Shown piece after piece: positions 26,565 to 36,182 of a DNA stretch of 64,000 bases. The stretch is taken from contig JAHJOQ010000138.1 of the NCBI GenBank assembly GCA_018820315.1, positions 1 to 64,000 of the forward strand, given 5' to 3'. The stretch's first letter is position 1, and each line of letters starts with the position of its first letter. Made by a program: the position numbers and the translations under genes. The notes beneath the pieces are model-generated. The model saw only the letters and a list, made by a program, of their open reading frames with translations, was not told where the DNA came from and ran no database searches. This stretch comes from Candidatus Zixiibacteriota bacterium. Its GTDB lineage: Bacteria > Zixibacteria > MSB-5A5 > JAABVY01 > JAHJOQ01.

Positions 26565-27887
26565 ATGAGCAAGCATACAGATGAGATAACGCTGCCGGCA
26601 TCCTCCGAACTCGCAGAAGAACTGATCTTCCTCGGATTGATGCAGGGCCGCGAGGTGATGTTGTCTGGTGCAGGGGACCTGCAGATTTCAGAAGACCTGA
26701 TGAACTTCGCTGGCAGAATGGGATACTGCATAACATATTCAGACTGCAACATAGAGATGATATCCGCAGGTGAACGAAGAACTGACACCGAGACCTTACA
26801 GGTCGCCGACAAACGGGATTTTTTCAGGAAGATGCTCGTGCTTGCACGAAGCCAGAGCGACGCTCATCTCGCCGTGCCGAAAGATATCGATAGTGATTTT
26901 GAATCAGAACTCATTCTCTACAAGAGAATGGGTTTCGACTATGATCTCATCGAGCGCAATGGCAGCAGGCTCTGTGTGCCGACACGAACGGAGACTCCGA
27001 ACATCAAGTATCGACTTCCTGCCAAGAGTTACCATCTTCTGGACTCGATAATCTGCGGAACGATCGCTTCCGGGTGCTCGGTAGAGCTGACCTCACCGGT
27101 CGAAGTCCATCCGACGCCAATCATGACTTTGCCGGATATCGGCATTGAACTACTGTTGCAGAAAGATGAGCAGGTAGAGGACGAACTGGCTCGTCGCCTG
27201 AAACGCCTGAGACCATCCGGCAAGAAGAAATTCAGATACACAGTGCAGAGACATGACATTACTGAGCCGTTGCGAGCGATTCTGCCGGGAGATCACCTTC
27301 CCGGGCTATTCGTTGTCGGAGTGGGATGCATCAGATCGGCTTCCGGCTTAATCGTCCGCGGATTTGCCAAATCTGAAACGATTAGTGCATTCTGCCGGAT
27401 GTTAGGCAAGATGGGAGCCGGAATCACGCTAAGAGATAGTTCGGCCGAGGCATCCGGTGGCATGTGTGAAATTGCGCTTTCCACTTTAGATCTGACAGGG
27501 AAGCGATTCGGCGGAAGTGACATCAGATCGTGCCCGGAGTCATTCGCAGTTTTGGCGACCCTCGGCATGCTCGCTGCAGGCAAGACTGTCATCCGCGATC
27601 TCCCCTTCGGATCGAATCTGTGGCGGAGACGTGTTGGGTTCGTCAGGGATGTGCTGGAACAATGCGGAGCTCGAATCGGAGAAGTCGAAGATGGCCTGGT
27701 TGTGGAGAAGGGGGTCGATTCGATGATGATGTCCTGGGTCGAAACGGTTGACCCGTATTGCGATCTATTTCAGCAGATGCTTTCAATAGCTCTCCCGCAT
27801 CACTCCTCATATTGTGAACCATCGCATTTCAAGAACTCACAGCTCTTCCATCTGTACAACGTTCAGCCGGCTGAAACTGTACGCTGA
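26565..27887 (+). CDS. EPSP-synthase-fold protein lacking the catalytic residues
   Basis: A 440-residue protein starting two bases after the argS stop. Several strand/helix units match EPSP synthase by pattern: residues 10-45 (LPASSELAEELIFLGLMQG ...), LPAKSYHLLDSIICGTIASG, LPGDHLPGLFVVGVGCI, and near 318-370 RSCPESFAVLATLGMLAAGK with TVIRDL. In active enzymes the first is P-G-S-K-S-x-x-x-R; here Lys and Arg are Ser14 and Glu19. The I-D-E and E-L-R-x-K-E-S-D-R active-site blocks are replaced by RSCPES and FGSNLWRRRV. PEP and shikimate-3-phosphate binding should be lost. It may be a structural or regulatory paralogue. The function is unknown. Confidence 0.75.
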   Translation: MSKHTDEITLPASSELAEELIFLGLMQGREVMLSGAGDLQISEDLMNFAGRMGYCITYSDCNIEMISAGERRTDTETLQVADKRDFFRKMLVLARSQSDAHLAVPKDIDSDFESELILYKRMGFDYDLIERNGSRLCVPTRTETPNIKYRLPAKSYHLLDSIICGTIASGCSVELTSPVEVHPTPIMTLPDIGIELLLQKDEQVEDELARRLKRLRPSGKKKFRYTVQRHDITEPLRAILPGDHLPGLFVVGVGCIRSASGLIVRGFAKSETISAFCRMLGKMGAGITLRDSSAEASGGMCEIALSTLDLTGKRFGGSDIRSCPESFAVLATLGMLAAGKTVIRDLPFGSNLWRRRVGFVRDVLEQCGARIGEVEDGLVVEKGVDSMMMSWVETVDPYCDLFQQMLSIALPHHSSYCEPSHFKNSQLFHLYNVQPAETVR

Positions 27888-27911
27888 CACCTTGAAATCG
27901 GTACTTTAATC

Positions 27912-29300
27912 ATGCCCGAGACTCCCGAAGAAATTCTAATCAAGGGAAGTGTCGAGAGAATCGATCTAACCTCCGGTGGTATCCTCGGAACTTTGATCAA
28001 ACTGGCGTGGCCGGTTGTTGCTGCGATGTTTGTCCACACAGCCTTTCTGATCACAGACATGATCTGGCTTGGCAGGCTAGGCGCCTCAGAGATGGCGAGC
28101 GTCATCTCCAGCATGTTCTTCATCTGGATACTCTTCTCGATTGCAGAGATTGTGACAGCCGGTCTGGTTGCGATTGTCTCGAGGCATTACGGAGCGAAGG
28201 AATACGGGAAAGCATCATACGCTGCATCGCAAGCAATCGGCTATTCGGTAATGCTATCGATCATAATTACCGTGATTGGATACACCTTCGCACCGGAATT
28301 CCTGAGGTTTATGGGCACCGATGCGGATGTTACGGCCTTCGGAATCGACTACCTCCGGGTACGCTATCTGGGGACGATCTTTCTCTTTTGGTATGAAGCC
28401 GGTGCCTCCATATTCCGTGCGACTGGAGATACAAGACGACCGATGATCATATCTCTGGCTGCAGTAGTGGGAAATATCATACTCGATCCATGCTTCATCT
28501 TCGGGGTCGGCCCTATCCCCGCAATGGGGGTAAAGGGTGCCGCTATCGCGACAGTAGTATCGACGCTGCTTGCCGTAGTCGGTCTGCTGACATACATCCT
28601 GAACGGGAAGCTCACTATCGACTTGAGAATCAAAGATATTGTCAAGACAAACTCAAAATTGCTTTGGCAGATGGTCAGAATCGGCTTGCCACTGTCAGTG
28701 AACGGCGTTCTCTTCTCCGTGGTGTATGTCTTCATCACGAAGATCACAGCGTCATTCGGAACCGAAGCGATAGCTGCTCTCGGTGTCGGAAACAGATGCG
28801 AAGCATTGTCGTACATGATCTGTTTCGGTTTTTCCGTTGCTGTGTCGACCATGGTGGGGCAGAACCTCGGGGCGAAGAAGCCGGATCGCGCCGAACAGGC
28901 GGCGTGGATCGCTCTTGGGATCACCGGTGCAATCACAGCCGCTGTCTCGGCTCTGTTTCTGCTGATTCCGGGGCTTATTACAAAGGCATTCATAACGGAT
29001 GCGAAAGTGATTGAAATATCGAAAGACTACCTCATGATACTCGCAATCTCGCAGGTCTTCATGGCTGCGGAGATTGTTCTGGAAGGCGCATTCTCAGGTT
29101 CAGGGAATACACTGCCGCCGATGATTGTCGGCATCCCCGGCTCGCTCATCCGCCTCCCGATTGCATATCTGCTCTGTTTCACGCTTGAGCTGGGGGTGAA
29201 TGGTGTTTGGTGGGCGATTACTCTGACCACGGTTGTGAAGGGTATAATTCTTGTGATCTGGTTCAAGAGGGGTCATTGGAGATTGCAGGAAATAGAGTAA
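27912..29300 (+). CDS. MATE family efflux transporter
   Basis: A 462-residue protein with twelve membrane helices. Diagnostic stretches are LIKLAWPVVAAMFVHTAFL with TDMIWLGRLG, then ATGDTRRPMIISLAAVVGNI, and in the second half MVGQNLGAKKPDRAE and LEGAFSGSGNTLPPMIVGIPG. These are the repeat motifs of the MATE (NorM/DinF-like) exporters, which expel cationic compounds using Na+ or H+ gradients. It follows the EPSP-synthase-like gene by 24 bases. Bases 29301-29476 show no supported gene. Confidence 0.93.
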   Translation: MPETPEEILIKGSVERIDLTSGGILGTLIKLAWPVVAAMFVHTAFLITDMIWLGRLGASEMASVISSMFFIWILFSIAEIVTAGLVAIVSRHYGAKEYGKASYAASQAIGYSVMLSIIITVIGYTFAPEFLRFMGTDADVTAFGIDYLRVRYLGTIFLFWYEAGASIFRATGDTRRPMIISLAAVVGNIILDPCFIFGVGPIPAMGVKGAAIATVVSTLLAVVGLLTYILNGKLTIDLRIKDIVKTNSKLLWQMVRIGLPLSVNGVLFSVVYVFITKITASFGTEAIAALGVGNRCEALSYMICFGFSVAVSTMVGQNLGAKKPDRAEQAAWIALGITGAITAAVSALFLLIPGLITKAFITDAKVIEISKDYLMILAISQVFMAAEIVLEGAFSGSGNTLPPMIVGIPGSLIRLPIAYLLCFTLELGVNGVWWAITLTTVVKGIILVIWFKRGHWRLQEIE

Positions 29301-29476
29301 CGCGTAGAGCCGAAATGAGTCTGCAAAAATATCTGGACAAAGATTCGAGTGTGGATATATTGATAGATTCGCTTCGAGTCGAAGGAACTGCCGCCTGTTT
29401 CGGCGTCGTGTTCGGGAGCGGCTGATAGATTTGATTTGAATCGACGATTTTCAAGGAGTGACAATTCAGTCAGCTA

Positions 29477-32257
29477 ATGGAAGACCTCAAGAAATCATTC
29501 ACTGACGGACGCCGTGATCCCTGGAATCTGATTTTCGGGATATTCGTGCTTTTAGTCTCGCTCATCGTTTATTTGATGACGGTGCAGCGCACGCTTTCAT
29601 TCTGGGATTGCGGAGAATTCATTACATGTGCTCACATTCTGGGGATACCGCATCCTCCGGGAACTCCGCTATTTGTGCTGATCGGGCGCGTATTTGCACT
29701 TTTTCCGATCGGTGATGATCCCTCTTTCCGCATTAATATCATATCCTGCATCAACTCGGCGTTTGCTGCTATGTATGGGTACTTCGTGGCTGCCTGGCTC
29801 ATCAAGAAATGGTTCGCATCGCCGAATCTCTCCGGATGGAGTCGTGTGACAGTTTACCTCGGTGGTGTCATTGGAGGACTACTGTTTGCATTTGGCCGCA
29901 CAAATTGGGGCAATTCCGTCGAAGCGGAAGTCTACGGTACCTCGATGCTTTTCATGATGCTGACTATTTACCTGTTGCTGCTCTGGGTCGATCACCGCGA
30001 GGAGACGCATGGGGAGACTTATCTAGTCTTGATGGCCTATCTTTCTACGCTGGCGCTCGGTGTGCATATGACGTCCTATATCGTTGTTCCATTCGCATTC
30101 CTGCTGGTGATCGCTGTTGACGGTAAGTATCGTCGAAGCTGGCAGATCTGGGTGACATTCTTAATTCTGCTGCTCGTTATTCATCAGGTGCAGCCATTCA
30201 TAGTAGCTTCTGCTGCATGGGCTGCGATTGCGTGTGCGGCTCACTGTTGGAAGCGAATATCTCAAGGCTGGATTTTCAGCCTGGCTCTTCCTGTTCTTGC
30301 TCTGGTGCTGTTCGTTTCTCAGGGAGCTCCGTTTGTTCCGGTATTCGTTCTGTCGTTTTGGGGATGGTCGCTTCTGACGTTGCTCTTCTTCCGCATCGAT
30401 GCATCGAAACAATTCTGGAGAATCAGCTTCCTTGTGATAACGGCGGCGTTGTTGGGATACTCGGTTCAGATTTTCATACCGATCCGCGCGGCCCAGAAAC
30501 CGATCATGAATATGAATAATCCCGATAACTGGGAGTCCTTCAAGGGATTTCTCGAACGAAGCCAGTATGGCACGGAAAGCATGATCACTCGGGCTCTTCA
30601 CAGGCGGGGCGAGTGGATAAATCAATTCGGAAACCATCCTCGGATGGGATTCTGGGGATTCTTTAAAGAGCAGTATGGCCTTGTAGGCAAGCGTTTCCTG
30701 ATACTGTTCTTCCTTGGACTCTATGGGATGTACTACACCACTCGAAAACACTGGAAGTCGGGGATATTCGTCTTTCTGATAACATTGGCAGGCACCGTCG
30801 GACTTGTGATCTACATGAACTTCGCCGACGGCACTCAGGAGAACACGCTGATCGGTGAGGGACATCTTGAAGTGCGAGACAGAGACTATTTCTGGACTCC
30901 GGGATTTGTCATGTTCGGATTGATGATTGGGCTTGGTGTGGCCGCATTTTTCGACATGATCAGGAATATTCTGATTATCGAAAAAGCCTCTCCAAGGATT
31001 CGAGACACAATCCTCGCAGTGCTCTGTCTATCATTCCTGCTGCCGGCATTTGCTCTTGCAAACAACTACTTCATCAATGACAGGTCTCGAAACTTCATCC
31101 CGTATGACTATGCCTGGAATATATTAGATTCTGCTCGACCGAATGCCGTTCTATTTACGAACGGTGATAACGACACATTCCCTGTCTGGTGTCTGCAATA
31201 TGTGTATGGTATTCGACCGGACGTGAAAATCGCAAATCTGTCTCTGATCAACACAAACTGGTACATAAAGCAACTCAAGAATGAACTCGGTGTACCGATC
31301 AGATTAACCGATAGCCAGATTGACGGTCTCATGCACCGCAGGACGCAGGACGGCGGGCTTTACAGAGTCCAGGATCAAATGATCGCCGAAATAATCGACG
31401 ACAACCAACGCGGCCATGAGCAGACCCCGGTTCAGTTTGCAGTGACCGTATCAACAAGAAACAAGAACTACAAGCTGCAAAGCCTCGATCCGTACATGCA
31501 GATGGAGGGTATGGCTCTGACAGTGTATTATCCGAATCGACAGCCAGATGCCATCGCTCTGGAAAAGACTCACGATATGTACTGGAATCAGTTCAAGTTC
31601 CGCGGAGTTACTGACACCACTCTTTACAAGGACGAGAACGCCGACCGTCTGGTGAATAACTACATCTCAGGGTTCCTTTTCATGGCTGACACATTGCAAC
31701 GGGCAGGGCGTATTGACGAGGCTGCCAGCGAGATTCGCAAGGGGATAGGATTGGTTGGAGGTGGTCTGGAACCGTGGGCGTATCTTTGCCGGATGTACAC
31801 GATGAATGGCCGACTCGACGATGCAATCAAAGTTCTTGATGAGGCGCCCGATGACCTGCCAAAGAGGACTTTGAAGCAGTTCATTGCTGCTGGTCTCAGC
31901 GACGCCGGACGTAAGGCGGAAGCACGTGCATACTTCGAAGATATTTACAGGAGCAACCCGGGATGGCGTGATGGTTTCAACGAGCTATTCCGGTTCTATT
32001 TTGACCAACAGATGCAGGCTGAGCTGGCCCGGCTGCTGTATGATTACACCAATGCAAATCCCGGTGATGCGCAGATTGCTGCTGCGTACCAGCAGCTGAA
32101 ACAGGAAGTCCCTGAGCTATTCGTGCCGGAGAGCCTGGCCATAGGCATCGGGCAAACTGCAGTTGCCGTAGATGACACAGGTCGGCGCCTGAGAATCCTG
32201 CAGTTAGACTCCGCAGCCGCCATCGAGAATCTTCCTGACACCGGAGATGGAAAGTAA
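29477..32257 (+). CDS. DUF2723 polytopic membrane protein with C-terminal TPR region
   Basis: A 926-residue protein. The N-terminus (TLSFWDCGEFITCAHILGI, then HPPGTPLFVLIGRVFAL) is the signature of DUF2723, a GT-C-like fold related to protein O-mannosyltransferases and TMEM260. About twelve hydrophobic helices reach residue 520; the periplasmic part includes LFTNGDNDTFPVWCLQYVYG, conserved in the family. TPR-like helices cover about 730-870. It probably transfers a sugar from a lipid donor to exported protein or lipid. The stop overlaps the next gene by 11 bases, so the two glycan genes are translationally coupled. Confidence 0.9.
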   Translation: MEDLKKSFTDGRRDPWNLIFGIFVLLVSLIVYLMTVQRTLSFWDCGEFITCAHILGIPHPPGTPLFVLIGRVFALFPIGDDPSFRINIISCINSAFAAMYGYFVAAWLIKKWFASPNLSGWSRVTVYLGGVIGGLLFAFGRTNWGNSVEAEVYGTSMLFMMLTIYLLLLWVDHREETHGETYLVLMAYLSTLALGVHMTSYIVVPFAFLLVIAVDGKYRRSWQIWVTFLILLLVIHQVQPFIVASAAWAAIACAAHCWKRISQGWIFSLALPVLALVLFVSQGAPFVPVFVLSFWGWSLLTLLFFRIDASKQFWRISFLVITAALLGYSVQIFIPIRAAQKPIMNMNNPDNWESFKGFLERSQYGTESMITRALHRRGEWINQFGNHPRMGFWGFFKEQYGLVGKRFLILFFLGLYGMYYTTRKHWKSGIFVFLITLAGTVGLVIYMNFADGTQENTLIGEGHLEVRDRDYFWTPGFVMFGLMIGLGVAAFFDMIRNILIIEKASPRIRDTILAVLCLSFLLPAFALANNYFINDRSRNFIPYDYAWNILDSARPNAVLFTNGDNDTFPVWCLQYVYGIRPDVKIANLSLINTNWYIKQLKNELGVPIRLTDSQIDGLMHRRTQDGGLYRVQDQMIAEIIDDNQRGHEQTPVQFAVTVSTRNKNYKLQSLDPYMQMEGMALTVYYPNRQPDAIALEKTHDMYWNQFKFRGVTDTTLYKDENADRLVNNYISGFLFMADTLQRAGRIDEAASEIRKGIGLVGGGLEPWAYLCRMYTMNGRLDDAIKVLDEAPDDLPKRTLKQFIAAGLSDAGRKAEARAYFEDIYRSNPGWRDGFNELFRFYFDQQMQAELARLLYDYTNANPGDAQIAAAYQQLKQEVPELFVPESLAIGIGQTAVAVDDTGRRLRILQLDSAAAIENLPDTGDGK

Positions 32258-33380
32258 GTTGAGGATTCTTGCAGTCAATTGGCAGGATCCGAAAAATCCA
32301 TTCGCAGGGGGTGCTGAAGTACATCTTTGGGAGAACCTTAAGAGATTTGCTGCAGATGGTCACAAGGTAACACTAGTATGTAGCCAATTCGATGGTGCAT
32401 CCGAACAAGACTCTTATGACGGTGTCAGAGTGATTCGAAAGGGCGGGAGATTCTATTTCAATTTCGTGGCCCCTGGATTGATCCGAAAGGAACTGTCGCG
32501 AAACACTTATGACGTGATCGTCGAGGATATCAATAAGATTCCATTCTATACTCCGATATATACCGATCTGCCGATTCTGGCGGTGATACCGCATCTATTT
32601 GCCACAACTGTGTTCCGCGAAATCAATTTCGTGCTTGGCACCTACATCTATTTGGCTGAGCAGCCGATCAGGTACTTCTTCAGGAAGTATCCTTACTGTG
32701 TGATATCTGAATCGACCAAGAACGATCTGGTGAAGCGGGGGATGCCCGCGGACAACATAACCGTGGTCGAATGCGGAATCGATCATTCGTTCTACTGTCT
32801 GGATGCGGCAGTACAAAAGTATTCGAAGCCGACCGCTCTGTATCTCGGTAGAATAAAGAAGTACAAAGGTGTGCAGCACATCCTCACGGCCTGGCCTGGT
32901 GTGCTTGCGGATGTGCCGAATGCGAAGCTTCAAATTGTCGGAGATGGTGACTATCTGCCTGCTCTGAAGAAGCTTGCATCTGATCTGAAAGTGGCGGACT
33001 CTGTGGAATTCCCGGGGTTTGTGGGTGGGGAGTCGAAGATAGAGAGAATGCGGAGAGCCCATTGCGTGATATACCCATCTCTGAAAGAAGGTTGGGGGTT
33101 GACCAATATAGAGGCTAATGCTTGCGGGACTCTGGCGATAGCCGCTGATTCTCCAGGGCTGCGCGATTCTGTCTCTGACGGTGTTTCGGGTGCTCTCTTT
33201 CCATATGGCAATAAGCAGAAGCTGGTAGCGGCGGTACTGAGAGTGTTCAAAGATTCTGACTACAGGGAGAGGCTTCAGCGCGGTGCCGTTGAATGGGCTT
33301 CAAGATATGACTGGGACACTTCCGCTGGAAGGATGCTGTCTCTCTTGCAAAGTGTAATCAGAAAAGGGCGACCGAAGTAG
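32247..33380 (+). CDS. GT4 family glycosyltransferase
   Basis: A 377-residue GT-B enzyme. GGAEVHLWENLKRFAADGH is the typical acceptor-side loop; the donor half has YLGRIKKYKGVQHIL and the E-x7-E-type motif KEGWGLTNIEANACGT. It has no membrane helix and should act on the cytoplasmic face. It overlaps the DUF2723 gene and is followed by a flippase-like gene, which fits a glycolipid or glycoprotein pathway. Confidence 0.92.
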   Translation: MESKLRILAVNWQDPKNPFAGGAEVHLWENLKRFAADGHKVTLVCSQFDGASEQDSYDGVRVIRKGGRFYFNFVAPGLIRKELSRNTYDVIVEDINKIPFYTPIYTDLPILAVIPHLFATTVFREINFVLGTYIYLAEQPIRYFFRKYPYCVISESTKNDLVKRGMPADNITVVECGIDHSFYCLDAAVQKYSKPTALYLGRIKKYKGVQHILTAWPGVLADVPNAKLQIVGDGDYLPALKKLASDLKVADSVEFPGFVGGESKIERMRRAHCVIYPSLKEGWGLTNIEANACGTLAIAADSPGLRDSVSDGVSGALFPYGNKQKLVAAVLRVFKDSDYRERLQRGAVEWASRYDWDTSAGRMLSLLQSVIRKGRPK

Positions 33381-33400
33381 ATCTGTCAGGATTGCGGCGC

Positions 33401-34423
33401 ATGAGATACAAGACTCGCAGAAGAATCCTCATTTATCTCGGATATATTATCTCGATTGTACTGGTGTATCTTGCGTTTCGTAAGGTGGAGTTTGCGGCTC
33501 TGTGGAATTCCATTTCAGAAGCGAATTACTGGTGGGTGGCTGTCAATATCGTGTTAGTGGTGGCGATGATGTGGTATCGTGCCTATCGCTGGAAATTCAT
33601 GGTGGATCCGGTGAAGAAGATACCGATGAACAAGTTGTTTTCTTCCACCATGATCGGTTTTATGGCTTCAAATGTCCTGCCACTGCGGCTGGGCGAGTTT
33701 GTGCGCGCGTGGTCGCTCGGTCGTATCGCTGATGTATCCCGTTCGGCTGTTTTGGCAACGGTGGTTATCGAGCGCATATTTGATTCGTTTGCATTGCTCA
33801 CTTTCTTGACAGCTATTCTTCTGTTCAAGAGACTTCCGCTGCCGGCGGAATTGCAGGACTTCGGCTATCTCTTCCTGCTTGCTAATGTTACTGCTCTCGC
33901 TGTTCTGATACTTCTCAGGACGAAACCTGAACCGACTCTCAAGGTGATCAAATCAGCTCTTGCCTTTCTGCCTTCCAGGATCAGTGGGAAACTGATGGAG
34001 ATGTTCATTAAGTTCACCGAGGGGCTGGAAGTCATGGGCGACGTAAGAGTCATCTTGAAGATATCGTTCCAGTCCATAATCCTCTGGACAGTGACCGGAC
34101 TATCTAATTATTTCATTTTTCTTGCATTTGGGCTGGGGCATCTTCCAATAGACGCTTCTTTTGTGGTTCTCGTTATCGTTTCGATAGGCATCATGATTCC
34201 GCAATCCCCGGGCTTCGTGGGAGGCTATCATCTCTGCGTCTGGTATGCTCTGAAACCGTATGGCGTTCAGCAGGATACGGCTATGGCAGTCGCAGTGGTC
34301 CTGCATGGGGCGCAATATATTGTCATTACGCTCGTCGGCTTCTACTATCTTCGTCGGGAACATCTCTCACTGCGCGAAGCCGAGGAGGCGTCAATAACCG
34401 AAAAGGAAGTGGCTCAGGAATGA
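33401..34423 (+). CDS. UPF0104/lysylphosphatidylglycerol-synthase-type membrane protein
   Basis: A 340-residue protein with about eight membrane helices. The family marks are N-V-L-P-L-R-L-G-E-F-V-R-A (FMASNVLPLRLGEFVRAW), R-S-A-V-L-A-T-V-V-I-E-R-I-F-D, and late IPQSPGFVGGYH. The domain is the flippase half of MprF/AglD-type proteins; no synthase half is present. It probably moves a glycolipid. ATG at 33401 is used; a TTG nine bases upstream is also in frame. Confidence 0.9.
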   Translation: MRYKTRRRILIYLGYIISIVLVYLAFRKVEFAALWNSISEANYWWVAVNIVLVVAMMWYRAYRWKFMVDPVKKIPMNKLFSSTMIGFMASNVLPLRLGEFVRAWSLGRIADVSRSAVLATVVIERIFDSFALLTFLTAILLFKRLPLPAELQDFGYLFLLANVTALAVLILLRTKPEPTLKVIKSALAFLPSRISGKLMEMFIKFTEGLEVMGDVRVILKISFQSIILWTVTGLSNYFIFLAFGLGHLPIDASFVVLVIVSIGIMIPQSPGFVGGYHLCVWYALKPYGVQQDTAMAVAVVLHGAQYIVITLVGFYYLRREHLSLREAEEASITEKEVAQE

Positions 34424-34456
34424 TCTCGCACAGAGATCGCTCCCAGCAAAGATTCC

Positions 34457-34485
34457 TTGACTTGAAGAAGTCTCGCCTCTAACTT
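34457..34485 (+). promoter_or_regulatory. Promoter of the mannose-1-phosphate guanylyltransferase gene
   Basis: TTGACT, 17-base spacer, TAACTT. The mRNA would carry a short leader containing the GAGAGGA ribosome-binding site. Confidence 0.5.
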
Positions 34486-34509
34486 AATTCAAACTATGGA
34501 GAGGAAGTT

Positions 34510-35589
34510 ATGATATACGGCGTAATAATGGCAGGCGGCAAAGGCGAGAGATTTTGGCCTCTTTCGAGAGAAGCCCATCCAAAGCAGCTCCTGGCCATCA
34601 CATCTGAGAGGACAATGCTGCAGGAGACCATCGATAGAGTAGTCGACTTCATACCGCTCCCGCGCATCAAGATCGTCACCGGGCAGAGCCTGCGCGACAA
34701 GATTCTCAGCACAATCGACTATCTGGGCGAAGATAATCTCATAACTGAACCTTTCGGGAAAAGCACCTGCATGACCATCGGCCTCGCGGCTGCGCATCTG
34801 TATCGTGAGGATCGAGAAGCCATCATGGTGGTGCTCTCGTGCGATCACGATATAAGGCCGGAGGAAGCGCTCATTGAGCTTCTGAAGGTTGGCTGTCGTG
34901 TAGCGTCGGATCAAGACTATCTCATCACAATAGGAATCACTCCTACCCGAGCTGAAACGGGATATGGGTATATCGAGCAGGCGGAAAGATACGATCGGTT
35001 CGGGGGAGTCTCCATTCACAAGATCAACAAGTTCACTGAGAAGCCTGACAGAATTGTTGCACAGCAGTATTACTATGACAGGAAGCACCTTTGGAATTCG
35101 GGCATGTTCATCTGGTCGGCAAAAGCAATACTCGATGCGATTCACAAGTTTCAGCCTGAGATGGCGAAACTGCTCGATGACTACTCGGAGGCAATCGGTA
35201 CGGACAAGGAGTTAGATGCCAGGGTACATTGCTATCAGCATTGTCAGAAAATATCGATCGATGTTGCGATTCTGGAGAATGCTGAGAATGTGCTCGTGAT
35301 TAAGGGCGATCTGATGTGGGATGACATCGGCAGTTGGCGCGCCTTAGAACGATTGAATATCATGAACTCCGATAATAATGTCCTGCATGGCAATGTTGAG
35401 GCGCTCGACACTTATGAAACGACAATCTACAACGATTCGGATGGCATCATCACGACTCTGGGCGTATCCGACCTCATAATAGTCCGATCCGGCGATATAG
35501 TCATGGTGACACACAAAACGAGGTCCGATGATATCTCGAAGTTGCTGGAGAAATTGCGGGAAGATGAAAGACGTGAGAAATATACATAA
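34510..35589 (+). CDS. Mannose-1-phosphate guanylyltransferase
   Basis: A 359-residue nucleotidyltransferase that makes GDP-mannose. IMAGGKGERFWPLSREAHPKQ is the GTP-binding signature; ETGYGYIE, KFTEKPD and LWNSGMFIWSA are conserved further on, as is the D-D-I-G-S-W block near 280. It lacks the C-terminal isomerase domain of bifunctional enzymes, so it is the short GMP type. GDP-mannose could feed the glycosyltransferases on either side. GAGAGGA precedes the ATG. Confidence 0.93.
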   Translation: MIYGVIMAGGKGERFWPLSREAHPKQLLAITSERTMLQETIDRVVDFIPLPRIKIVTGQSLRDKILSTIDYLGEDNLITEPFGKSTCMTIGLAAAHLYREDREAIMVVLSCDHDIRPEEALIELLKVGCRVASDQDYLITIGITPTRAETGYGYIEQAERYDRFGGVSIHKINKFTEKPDRIVAQQYYYDRKHLWNSGMFIWSAKAILDAIHKFQPEMAKLLDDYSEAIGTDKELDARVHCYQHCQKISIDVAILENAENVLVIKGDLMWDDIGSWRALERLNIMNSDNNVLHGNVEALDTYETTIYNDSDGIITTLGVSDLIIVRSGDIVMVTHKTRSDDISKLLEKLREDERREKYT

Positions 35590-36163
35590 GGCTGAGATAG
35601 CATTTGCCGTGTTCATTCTGGCTGTCTATGCTCTAAGTTGCGGCAGTCTTGGGAGACGCAGAGATGGTGATGTAAAGCCTCAGCGCCCACACGTGGAAGA
35701 GCATTTCACAGCAATCGATCTTCCGGAGGACAGTTTCAGAGTGCCTGAACGTGTACCGGATGATGCGAGCGGGCGGATAAGCTCCGGAGGGATTGACTGG
35801 CAAACTCTGGATTCGCTGAAGCAGATGGACCCGACCGTCGATTCTGTTACTGCCGTATACCGGGTTCAGCTGTTCGCATCACAATATTTCACAGATGCCG
35901 GCTTCGAGAAGGAGATTGCGGAAGACACATTCAACGAACCGGTATACCTGCTCTATGATGTTCCTTACTACAAGGTTTTGATGGGAAATTGCACGAGCCG
36001 TGAAGTCGGGGAGAGGCTGCTGTCAAAGGCTCGCAGTCTGGGCTATGATAACGGTTGGCTGGTACAATTTCCTCCCGACTCGCTATACTACATGACAATC
36101 CTGCCCGAAAAAGCAACGGATGCAGCCGATACTACGGCTGCGAAGCCGGAGATTAACCGCTGA
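35564..36163 (+). CDS. SPOR-domain lipoprotein
   Basis: A 199-residue protein overlapping the preceding gene by 26 bases. The signal ends at a lipobox-like YALSC. After a disordered linker the C-terminus (about 105-180) is a SPOR-like domain: YRVQLFASQYFTDAGFEKEI, then VYLLYDVPYYKVLMGNCTSREVGERLLSKARSLGY. SPOR domains bind denuded peptidoglycan at division sites. The nearby RodZ-like and Rsh genes do not share its operon, so its partner is unknown. Confidence 0.8.
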   Translation: MKDVRNIHKAEIAFAVFILAVYALSCGSLGRRRDGDVKPQRPHVEEHFTAIDLPEDSFRVPERVPDDASGRISSGGIDWQTLDSLKQMDPTVDSVTAVYRVQLFASQYFTDAGFEKEIAEDTFNEPVYLLYDVPYYKVLMGNCTSREVGERLLSKARSLGYDNGWLVQFPPDSLYYMTILPEKATDAADTTAAKPEINR

Positions 36164-36182
36164 TTACTGCCGGATTGATACT

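Noticed and set aside
29310-29425. 36-codon frame MSLQKYLDKDSSVDIL... after the MATE gene
   Set aside because: No convincing ribosome-binding site, no family, and it sits in a short gap; left as non-coding.
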